From: Streptomyces flaveus
GTDB taxonomy: Bacteria; Actinomycetota; Actinomycetes; Streptomycetales; Streptomycetaceae
Direction: 5' to 3'
Length of the DNA stretch: 64,000 bases
Assembly (NCBI RefSeq): GCF_014647675.1
Contig: NZ_BMPQ01000017.1
Location: forward strand, 1-64,000
In this document: in pieces, positions 1 to 7,034 of the stretch
Position numbering within the stretch: the stretch's first letter is position 1
How the letters are laid out: the number at the start of each line of letters is the position of its first letter
Program-made: the position numbers and the translations under genes
Notes under the pieces: model-generated
The model's database searches: none
Seen by the model: only the letters and a program-made list of their open reading frames with translations
Told to the model about the DNA's origin: nothing

Positions 1-70
1 CCGGCGGCCTCCACGGACGCCGGGCATCCAGTCCTGCCCAAACAGTCCCTGACCTGGAGCTATTTACGCG

Positions 71-165
71 TCAGACACCCTTGTCAGCTGGCTCCAGGAT
101 CGCTACACACTCCACGTGCGACGTCATCGGAAAGATGTCGGCCTGAGCGAGTCGTGGAAAAGACC
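71..165 (-). pseudogene. 3'-end remnant of a second TRAM-type RNA methyltransferase
   Basis: Read on the minus strand, the codons ending at the TGA at 71-73 give DIFPMTSHVECVAILEP followed by ADKGV. This is colinear with the last residues of the intact methyltransferase ending at 5602 (DLFPMTHHVECVAILEP then VGKGS), including the family's catalytic-base HVE motif. At the DNA level 37 of 46 positions match between 88-133 and 5619-5664. Similarity ends at the stop codon and fades upstream of about 145-165. There is no start codon or SAM-binding motif, so this is only a tail. I infer it is the displaced or imported 3' end left by an integration event at this gene. Positions 1-70 show no gene. 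Confidence 0.75.
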
Positions 166-365
166 AGGTCAGAGCAGTTTTCTCGGCTCACCGCGCAGCG
201 TGAGGGCGCCCAGAGCGTCAAACGAGCGTAAACGGCCGACAGCCCGTCCCGCCTACTCAGGCAAATAGAGCTACCACGACCAGCTCAGCAGGCTCCGTCC
301 CGCTCACTCCAGACCCAGCTCGCTCATCATGCCCGCGCCACTTCTCCGGCCGCCATAATGGAGTC

Positions 366-764
366 ATGCCCTCCAGCCCACAGCACCACCCCGCACCCGC
401 GCCGAGGGAACTCGCGGGCGCGGACGCCGAGGACCTCGCGCTGTACCGGGAGAAGTTCCGGCAGCGTCTGCCGGAGTCGCTGGACGAACTGCACGGCCCG
501 ACCCAAGGGGTCGTCGAGCTGCCGCTGCACATGGCCTGGTCCGGAATGACCTCCTACGACATGAGCAAGCCCCGCCAACGCATGGGCCTGTACCGCACCG
601 TCCTGCACGAGGGCCTGCACGACGACCTGCCCCGCTACCTCAACCAGGACCTGCTCCTCCAGCTGTGGCCGGTGCTGCGCACCCTCGTCGGCCGCACCGT
701 GCGCACCGTGTGGGAGGACGCCTTCCCCCAGCTCGCCTCCCGCAGCACCCGGGCGGCCGCGTGA
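366..764 (+). CDS. Hypothetical protein, putative partner of the AbiEii-type nucleotidyltransferase
   Basis: A 132-residue soluble protein with no signal peptide or membrane segment. The N-terminal 15 residues are proline-rich; the rest looks helical and contains a conserved-looking stretch, MAWSGMTSYDMSKPRQRMGLYRTVL in pieces (Trp-Ser-Gly, then a Lys-Pro-Arg-Gln-Arg basic patch) around residues 56-80. Its stop overlaps the start of the downstream nucleotidyltransferase by 4 bp (GTGA), so the two are translationally coupled. In AbiE-type toxin-antitoxin pairs the gene directly upstream of the nucleotidyltransferase is normally the antitoxin. I infer that role only from position: I see no winged-helix AbiEi signature. 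The ATG at 366 has GGAG only 2 bases away, so the message may be leaderless or start elsewhere. Confidence 0.6.
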   Translation: MPSSPQHHPAPAPRELAGADAEDLALYREKFRQRLPESLDELHGPTQGVVELPLHMAWSGMTSYDMSKPRQRMGLYRTVLHEGLHDDLPRYLNQDLLLQLWPVLRTLVGRTVRTVWEDAFPQLASRSTRAAA

Positions 765-1438
765 CGGACATGCCGGAGCTGCACACGCGGCTCCTGGCGG
801 ATGTGATCGCCCTCGGCTCCCCGTATCCCCTGGTCCTCACCGGCGGGTATGCCGTGCGGGCGCACCGCCTCGTGAACCGCCCCAGCCAAGACCTCGACGT
901 CGCCACCGAGAACCCGGCCCCCATGGCCGACATCGCCGCCACACTCCGCGCCGGCCTGGAAGCCCGCGGCTGGAAGGTGCACGCGCTGGAGACCGCCCCG
1001 CTGTCCGCCCGCTTCACCGTGACCGACCCGGCCACCGGGCAGGACTGCGAAGTCGACATCCTCAAGGAGATCTTCTGGCGGCCGGTCGCCCAGAGCCCGT
1101 ACGGGCCCGTCCTCGCGGAGGAGGATGTGATCGGGACCAAGGTCCGCGCCCTCGCCGACCGCGGAGCGCCCCGCGACCTGATCGACGTGTTCGCGGCCTC
1201 CCGCCGCTGGACCAACGCCGAGCTCGAGGAGTTCGGCCGCCGCCACGCCCGCGGCCGCTTCGAGCGCGAGGACCTACAGGCGAACCTCACGGGCGCCGAG
1301 TGGACCGACGACGAAGCCTTGGCTGCCTATGGGATCGATGACGCCACCATCACCGCTCTACGTGCTTGGGCCGTGGAGTGGGCCGACGACCTCGCGGCCC
1401 GTCTCCTCGAAGAGGCCGATGATCCGGACATCGACTGA
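761..1438 (+). CDS. AbiEii/AbiGii-family nucleotidyltransferase (putative toxin)
   Basis: 225-residue protein started at the GTG that overlaps the previous stop (GTGA); an ATG three codons on is the alternative. It has the minimal nucleotidyltransferase signature: LTGGYAVRAH (Gly28-Gly29) followed by the metal-binding DLD at residues 44-46 and a third acidic residue at Asp99 (EVDI). The family's second signature follows as Lys127-Val-Arg...Arg138-Asp139-x-x-Asp142 (KVRALADRGAPRDLID). In AbiE systems such enzymes modify tRNA 3' ends and arrest growth during phage infection, with the upstream gene as antidote. Both catalytic motifs are intact, so it should be active. Whether it is a phage-defence toxin or a harmless paralogue cannot be told from sequence. 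Confidence 0.82.
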   Translation: MTDMPELHTRLLADVIALGSPYPLVLTGGYAVRAHRLVNRPSQDLDVATENPAPMADIAATLRAGLEARGWKVHALETAPLSARFTVTDPATGQDCEVDILKEIFWRPVAQSPYGPVLAEEDVIGTKVRALADRGAPRDLIDVFAASRRWTNAELEEFGRRHARGRFEREDLQANLTGAEWTDDEALAAYGIDDATITALRAWAVEWADDLAARLLEEADDPDID

Positions 1439-1573
1439 TCTCCTCCGCGTGAGGTCACATCTGATACTGGTCAGAGCAAGAGCCAGAAGATCCACACAAG
1501 ACGGTGTCGAGACAGCCCCTCCCACGGAGGGCGTTCCGACGAACCGCCCATGACACCGGGTCAGGCAGCAGCT

Positions 1574-4500
1574 CTATGGATCTTGTCGATTCCTGCGGAG
1601 TACCTGCGGTGCGTCGGTTTTCCGGCTCCTCCGTGACTGCGTCATCGGAGCGGTGGCCGGAGAGTCCCTCTCCGCGGCCAGTGGCCTGACGGCGTGCGGT
1701 TCGCGCGCTTCGATCCCCTCGGTCCCGGGGATGGGGTCGGTCTGTGTCGGTGCGGGAGCGGAACGACGTGCGGTGTCCGGGACGGGCAGGACGTTCCGAC
1801 GTTGCAACTCGGCGACGCTGACCAGCGGTGACATAAGAACGCGGTCGAGCAGCTCGTTCTGAGCTGACTGCAGCTCGACCAGATGCCACAGGACGGCCAG
1901 CACGTACTGGAGTTCCTCGCTCCAGGCAGGTAACCACCGCTCGGGCCGGATGCGGTCCAGCTCGCTGACGGCTCTGCGGGACGGCGGTCCTGTCCTGCGT
2001 TTCAACCAGCCGTCGAGAACGTTCTGCCCGCTGACTTGATAGTCCCGCATCTCTTGAGTCACCGGCCCGAAAACGCCTTGGCCAAAGTGGAGTTCGAGAC
2101 GGTCGGGATCGTGGACGAAGTTCTCGGGTAATTCGTCCCTGCCGACCTGTCTCCGGTACGTGATCGCCGGCTGTGCGGTCGTCCAGACCTCCTGGGGCGT
2201 ACCGGGCCTCCCCGCCACCGGGTCCACGAGCCTCTCTCCGAAGGTGGACGCCCAGATCACCTTCCGCCCGATGTGCAGCGCCTCCGACCACAGGGTGGCG
2301 TCACCGGTGAGGGGTACGCGGACGCCGTTGGTGGTGAGTTCGTCGTCGAAGCGGGACCGGAAACCGGGGTGAGCCGTGATCGCGGCGATGTACGCGAGCA
2401 AGTCCTCGGCGGAGATAGCCAGACCGCCGAAGGAGTTACGAAGGTGCTGGAGAAGACCGGGGGTCACATTGGGGGTGCCGTCCTTCTGCAGGAAGGGGAA
2501 CACCCTGCCACCACCCCAGCCGGCGAAGTGGTGCATGTCCGGCATCAGCGCGGTGAACAGCGTGGCGGGGCCGTCACCGAACCGTTCGGAGTGCAGCTCC
2601 ACGATGTGTATCTGGCCCTCGGCCCGGTTCTCCCACAGCTCCGGCGAGCATCTGTCGAGGACCCTGTTGTCCGGGATGATCCACTGCCGATCGAAAGGGC
2701 GGAAGGCCACAGGCACCGGTTGCGGACACTCGGGACCTGCCTCCAGCATCGACCGCCTTCTCTGTGCGGAGCCCGAGAGCGGCTTGACCGGCCGGTCGAC
2801 GGTACGGCCCTTGGTCTCCCTGAACAAGGCACGCTTCTCGGCCAGGTCCGTCTCGGCGGACAACCTCCGCCACCGGGAACGCAGCATGTCGGGGTCCGGG
2901 GAGTAGACCCACGTCCGCTTAGGCAGGATGCCGGGCACCGTCCATGGCAGCAGATCATTCAATGCGGGATATGTGTCCCATGCTCCGAGTGCCGCAGGCG
3001 TGAACGGGGCGTGGGCGTCCTGACGCACCGGGCGCCACTGGTCACTGTCCGGCCCGAGAGCCTCGAGCTGCGCGTACTTCTCCTCACGAGTGCTGCCGTC
3101 CAGGGCGACGTACCTGATGTGGGCAGGTTCGGTGTCCGCCCTGCTGCGGACGAACACGGCGATCGTCAGTTGCTGCTGAACGCCCTCGAAGAGGCGTGTC
3201 CGCAACGGCGGCTGGATACCCTCCGGGCTGAGGTCGATGATCCAGCCCTCGGAACAAGTCTCCCGCAGGTACTTCCTCATCCCTCGGAAACCGGGCCCGC
3301 TGAGGAAGCCCGCGGTACTGATGAAGGCGACGATTCCGCGATCCGACTCGGAACGGTGCTGTTCGAAGACTTTGAAGGTGGCCCAGCGCCAGAAGTAGAC
3401 GTACAGGTTCTTGAGCTTGTTCTCGTGCACTCCGTTTCTGCCACCGAGGCGGAAGGCATCGAGCAGAGGTGCTGTGTCATCCCCCTCGCGGCCTTTCTCC
3501 ACCCAACCGCCCTCCCCCTCGGCTCTCTCCCGGTCCGGCGGGTTACTGATCATGACGGTGACCTTCTGCTCGCGCTTGATCCAGTCCGCCTTGCGGGTGT
3601 TCTCGACCAGAGGATCGCCATCGGGCAGGAACGTGAAGAGCGTGGCCCTCTCGTAGGGGTCCGCAAGGGTGTCGGCGAGATGGAGTCGCAGATCGCCGAG
3701 TTGGGTGTCCGTGTCCTGCCTGCGGAGGGTCTGGGTGATCCTCATCTGAGCGACGGCGTAGGCGGCCATCTGGCGCTCGAAGCCGATCAGCCGACCCGCC
3801 AGCTGTTCCACCGCTTCGCCGCGGAAGCCTTCCCCGCGGCGGGAGCGTTCTTCGGCGACCCTGTCGATGATCTCGCTGAGGAATGTGCCCGTACCCATGG
3901 CAGGGTCGACGATCGTCACCTGCCTGTCCGCAAAGCCCTCCACGCAGCCGAGGCGGGTGCGCAGGACGGCGTCGGTGAAGCGGACCATCTCCTTCACGAG
4001 ACGGGGCGGGGTGTAGTACGTGCCGGAGCGTCGACGCAGCTCGCGGTCGTACTCCTGGAGGAAATCCTCGTAGAGATGAACGTGGGCGTCGGGCGTGCGG
4101 GCTTGGATCACCTCCCAGTCGACAGCGTCGATGACCTGCACGAGCGTGTCGATGCGGCGGGCGAACTCGGCGTCCACCGTTTCCGTCAGCAGCTGCAGGG
4201 CTCGGCCCATGACCGTGTTCTCGGCCTTCAACTCACGTGCGACGTCAGCAAAGTTACGGCCAGTGAGCGGTACGTTCTCGATCCGGGCCAGCAACATGGC
4301 AAAAGCGATCGTCTGGGTGTAACGGTCGGCGAAAAGGTGGTTGGGGTCTTGTCCGTCGGTGGAGGGGAAGAGCACCTTGCTCCAGTGGTGCGCCAGCGCG
4401 GTGAACGGCTTGGGGGCACGCCGTCGCCCGCGAGGACCGTCCGGTGTTCTGCGTTCCAGGGCGAGCTGCTCCAGCACCTCCTCTCGCAGGTACTGGCACA

Positions 4501-5041
4501 GCGGAGCGATGGACGACACCAACTGGCTGACGGTGGTAATGCGTTGGGGCTGCCACCCGAGAAATTCCCGCAGCAGATCCCGAAACGCCGCTCCGTCGGC
4601 ATCGCCGGTGCGCAACCGGCTGCCGGACCGGTACAGATCACCTTCGAGCCGAACCGTGCGGTGAGGCCGCGAACCTCCTCGGTACAGGCACCAGGTGTGA
4701 CCGTTGCTGTACAGCACGTTGGGCAGCCGACGCATCAGCTCCCACTGCTCCCGGTCCCGCTTCGTGAAGCCGTTGGGCGTGACGTCGTGCCCAGGGGCCT
4801 TCAGCTCCAGGAAGCCAGTGATGCGCCCCGAGGTCTCCACCGCGTAGTCCGGACGCACCCGGGCCTCAGGCAAGGGGTACTCGGGATGAAGGCGAGGACT
4901 CAGCTTCCGGCGCGCGCCGAAAGTTTCCACCAGCTTCGCCACCGGCAGGCTGATGGACGCCTCCGTGTCGCTGACCCGCAGACGCTCCCTGCACTCGGAT
5001 CCAAAGTCCGCGATGAGATCCCGTATCCACTCCTCCGGCAC
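1574..5041 (-). CDS. Type ISP-like restriction-modification enzyme (nuclease-methyltransferase fusion)
   Basis: About 1,155 residues. The N-terminus holds a PD-(D/E)xK nuclease motif: Asp65 (RPDYAV) and Glu79-Leu-Lys81 (FLELKAPG). After a helical spacer comes an N6-adenine methyltransferase domain: motif X GTYYTPPRLV (about 340-349), motif I VDPAMGTGTFLSEI (about 378-391) and motif IV NPPD (about 500-503; NPPY is usual). The C-terminal half reads like the LlaBIII-type specificity domain (RPFDRQWIIPDN, ELHSERFGDGPA, DMHHFAGWGGGRVFP, SAEDLLAYIAAITAHP). I see no Walker A or DEAD-box helicase between nuclease and methyltransferase, whereas classical LlaGI/LlaBIII enzymes are about 1,500 residues with one. 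GTG 5041 was chosen because GGAGGGGG precedes it by 5 bases; an upstream TTG at 5056 lies inside that site. The last 80 residues look disordered. Confidence 0.85.
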   Translation of the reverse strand: MPEEWIRDLIADFGSECRERLRVSDTEASISLPVAKLVETFGARRKLSPRLHPEYPLPEARVRPDYAVETSGRITGFLELKAPGHDVTPNGFTKRDREQWELMRRLPNVLYSNGHTWCLYRGGSRPHRTVRLEGDLYRSGSRLRTGDADGAAFRDLLREFLGWQPQRITTVSQLVSSIAPLCQYLREEVLEQLALERRTPDGPRGRRRAPKPFTALAHHWSKVLFPSTDGQDPNHLFADRYTQTIAFAMLLARIENVPLTGRNFADVARELKAENTVMGRALQLLTETVDAEFARRIDTLVQVIDAVDWEVIQARTPDAHVHLYEDFLQEYDRELRRRSGTYYTPPRLVKEMVRFTDAVLRTRLGCVEGFADRQVTIVDPAMGTGTFLSEIIDRVAEERSRRGEGFRGEAVEQLAGRLIGFERQMAAYAVAQMRITQTLRRQDTDTQLGDLRLHLADTLADPYERATLFTFLPDGDPLVENTRKADWIKREQKVTVMISNPPDRERAEGEGGWVEKGREGDDTAPLLDAFRLGGRNGVHENKLKNLYVYFWRWATFKVFEQHRSESDRGIVAFISTAGFLSGPGFRGMRKYLRETCSEGWIIDLSPEGIQPPLRTRLFEGVQQQLTIAVFVRSRADTEPAHIRYVALDGSTREEKYAQLEALGPDSDQWRPVRQDAHAPFTPAALGAWDTYPALNDLLPWTVPGILPKRTWVYSPDPDMLRSRWRRLSAETDLAEKRALFRETKGRTVDRPVKPLSGSAQRRRSMLEAGPECPQPVPVAFRPFDRQWIIPDNRVLDRCSPELWENRAEGQIHIVELHSERFGDGPATLFTALMPDMHHFAGWGGGRVFPFLQKDGTPNVTPGLLQHLRNSFGGLAISAEDLLAYIAAITAHPGFRSRFDDELTTNGVRVPLTGDATLWSEALHIGRKVIWASTFGERLVDPVAGRPGTPQEVWTTAQPAITYRRQVGRDELPENFVHDPDRLELHFGQGVFGPVTQEMRDYQVSGQNVLDGWLKRRTGPPSRRAVSELDRIRPERWLPAWSEELQYVLAVLWHLVELQSAQNELLDRVLMSPLVSVAELQRRNVLPVPDTARRSAPAPTQTDPIPGTEGIEAREPHAVRPLAAERDSPATAPMTQSRRSRKTDAPQVLRRNRQDP

Positions 5042-5601
5042 CTTGTCCCCCTCCAAGCTGTGGACGTGAGCGGTGGATCACCACAGACACAGCTTGTTGG
5101 AGGCGAAGGGGCCGACTCAGTGCGCACGGGGGGCGCGCGCGAGGCACGAACGGCGCGTTCGGTGACTGCTGGGAAATCAGATGCTGGTGTTGGTCAGGAA
5201 GGAACCGCAATAACCGACTTAGCAGTGCGATGCGTAGTCGTAAAAGTACTCTCGAGACGCGATGGCATTGCCATCGCCGACCGTCAGGTGGGCCTTCACA
5301 CACACGCTGATCCCTCAGGCGGGGAGGCGCGCCACTCCCAGTTGCTGCCCACGTGCAAGAGGACCAGTACGTCAGGCTGGCCGCTGGGAATCAGCACCGC
5401 TCACGGAAGCCATAACGAAGTTTCAGCACGAGCGTCACCTGAGCGTCAATCGTGCCAAACAGCGCCGGGAGCACGACTCGGCGGCACACCGTCCGTGCCT
5501 GAAACCGCAGTTCAGAGGCCCAAAGCGGATGGTTCCCTGCCCGATGTGTTGTGCGGAGGGAAACAGGTCGAGGGAAGCGCCCAGGATGGTGAACCCGCAG
5601 C
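5042..5601. other. Non-coding stretch at the right end of the first island
   Basis: No ORF here has a credible ribosome site, family motif or Streptomyces codon bias. It is less GC-rich than its surroundings and separates the restriction-modification gene from the 3' end of the TRAM methyltransferase, that is, the island's right junction. The only distinct structure is the palindrome listed at 5259. I looked for an integrase or excisionase and found none. Confidence 0.5.
5259..5277. promoter_or_regulatory. Perfect 9-bp inverted repeat, possible operator
   Basis: GCGATGGCA, one T, then TGCCATCGC: perfect dyad symmetry over 19 bp. It lies about 220 bp upstream of the restriction-modification gene start (minus strand) in otherwise featureless DNA. 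The size suits a dimeric repressor or C-protein-like site, and no T-run follows that would make it a terminator. No regulator gene is present nearby, so its function is open. Confidence 0.4.
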
Positions 5602-6942
5602 TCAGGAGCCCTTCCCGACTGGCTCAAGAATCGCCACGCACTCCACATGATGCGTCATAGGAAACAGATCGAACGCCCGAAGCGTCCGCACCCGGTACCC
5701 GCCCTCGCGGAAGTATCCCAAGTCCCGTGCCAGCGCCGCCGGATCGCAGGCCACGTACGCGATGCGCCGCGCCCCCAGCCCGGTCAGAAGCCGAACCGTC
5801 TTCTTGCCCGCGCCCGCGCGGGGCGGGTCGAGGACGATGAGGTCGACCTCGGTGATGCCGGTGCGCGGGAGGACCGACTCGACCTTGCCCTGTTCGATGC
5901 GGACGCGGTCGAAGGCGGCGAGGTTGTGCCGGGCGTCCTCCACCGCGCGCTTGGCGGACTCGATGCCGAGCACCGCGCCCTTGTCGCCGAGCCGGTCGGC
6001 GAGGGCGCCCGCGAAGAGGCCGACGCCGCAGTACAGGTCGAGCGCCATCTCGCCCTTGCGCGGCAGCAGGCCCTGCATGACCGCCTTGACCAGCGTGTCC
6101 GCGGACTTCGGGTGGACCTGCCAGAAGCCGCCGCTGCCGACCCGGTACGTGCGGTCGTCCGCGCGCTCGCGCACGAAGGGGCGGCCGTGGACGCGGTGCA
6201 CGCCCCCGTCCTTCTCCTCCACGCGCATGACCGACACCGGCCGGTCCAGCTCCACGATCGGCAGCCGGGCGCCGGGCCGTGGCGTCAGGATCACCTGCCG
6301 GTCCTGGGAGCCCGTCGCCGCGATCGCCTCGATCGACTCCATCCCGGGCCACTCACGCCGCTCGATGCCCAGCTCGCTGACACCCGGCGCGGCGATCATG
6401 CAGTGCTCGATCGGCTCGACCTCGTGCGAGCGGTGCCGCCGCAGACCGGCGTGCCCGGCGTCGTCCACCGCGTACTGCACGCGCGTACGCCAGGCGGGCA
6501 CCTCACCGGGGGGCAGCTTGTCGCCCTCGGCGGGCATCACCGTGCCGTCCCAGCCGACCTCCTCGGGCGTCAGGCCCGCGAGCCGCTTCAGCTGCTCGGC
6601 GATCACCTCGCCCTTCAGTCGGCGCTGCGCGCCCGGCTTGGCGTGCTGCCAGTCGCAGCCGCCGCAGCGGCCGGGGCCCGCGTACGGGCAGGGCGCCTCG
6701 ACCCGGTCCTTGGACGCGTCCAGGACGGTGACCGCGTCCGCGCGCAGGAACCGCGAGTCCTCCTCGCCCTCCGTCACGCGCGCGACGACCCGCTCACCGG
6801 GCAGCGCGTGCCGGACGAAGAGCACCTGCCCCTCGGACGTACGGGCGACGCAGTGGCCCCCGTGGGCGACGGGCCCGACCTCGACCTCGTACTCCTGCCC
6901 CACGAGCGACCCCGCCGGCGATTTCTTCGGTTCTGCCTGCAT
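5602..6942 (-). CDS. TRAM-domain class I SAM-dependent RNA methyltransferase (TrmA/RlmD family)
   Basis: 446 residues from the ATG at 6942. An N-terminal TRAM domain (about 13-75, VGQEYEVEVGPVAHGG) is followed by an iron-sulphur cluster motif Cys85-x7-Cys93-x2-Cys96. The SAM-binding motif is DLYCGVGLF, the substrate motif is LDPPRAG, the nucleophilic Cys lies in YVACDPAALARD, and the general base is in HVECVA near the end. The enzyme should make 5-methyluridine in rRNA or tRNA; which position cannot be told. It is the Rv2689c equivalent by context: downstream of, and 92 bp from, the APC permease on the same strand. Its 3' end is where the first island is joined; a diverged copy of that end lies at 71-165. 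Confidence 0.92.
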   Translation of the reverse strand: MQAEPKKSPAGSLVGQEYEVEVGPVAHGGHCVARTSEGQVLFVRHALPGERVVARVTEGEEDSRFLRADAVTVLDASKDRVEAPCPYAGPGRCGGCDWQHAKPGAQRRLKGEVIAEQLKRLAGLTPEEVGWDGTVMPAEGDKLPPGEVPAWRTRVQYAVDDAGHAGLRRHRSHEVEPIEHCMIAAPGVSELGIERREWPGMESIEAIAATGSQDRQVILTPRPGARLPIVELDRPVSVMRVEEKDGGVHRVHGRPFVRERADDRTYRVGSGGFWQVHPKSADTLVKAVMQGLLPRKGEMALDLYCGVGLFAGALADRLGDKGAVLGIESAKRAVEDARHNLAAFDRVRIEQGKVESVLPRTGITEVDLIVLDPPRAGAGKKTVRLLTGLGARRIAYVACDPAALARDLGYFREGGYRVRTLRAFDLFPMTHHVECVAILEPVGKGS

Positions 6943-7034
6943 GGCGGGGTGACTCCAGTTGCGAAAAGGGGGAACGGCCGGACAACAGCCCACCAGTCTA
7001 CGTGGACGCCGCCCGGCCGTTCGACACGAGTCCG

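Noticed and set aside
2273..5650. Plus-strand open frame of more than 1,100 codons
   Set aside because: It is antisense to the restriction-modification gene, which carries clear motifs; long antisense frames are normal at this GC content.
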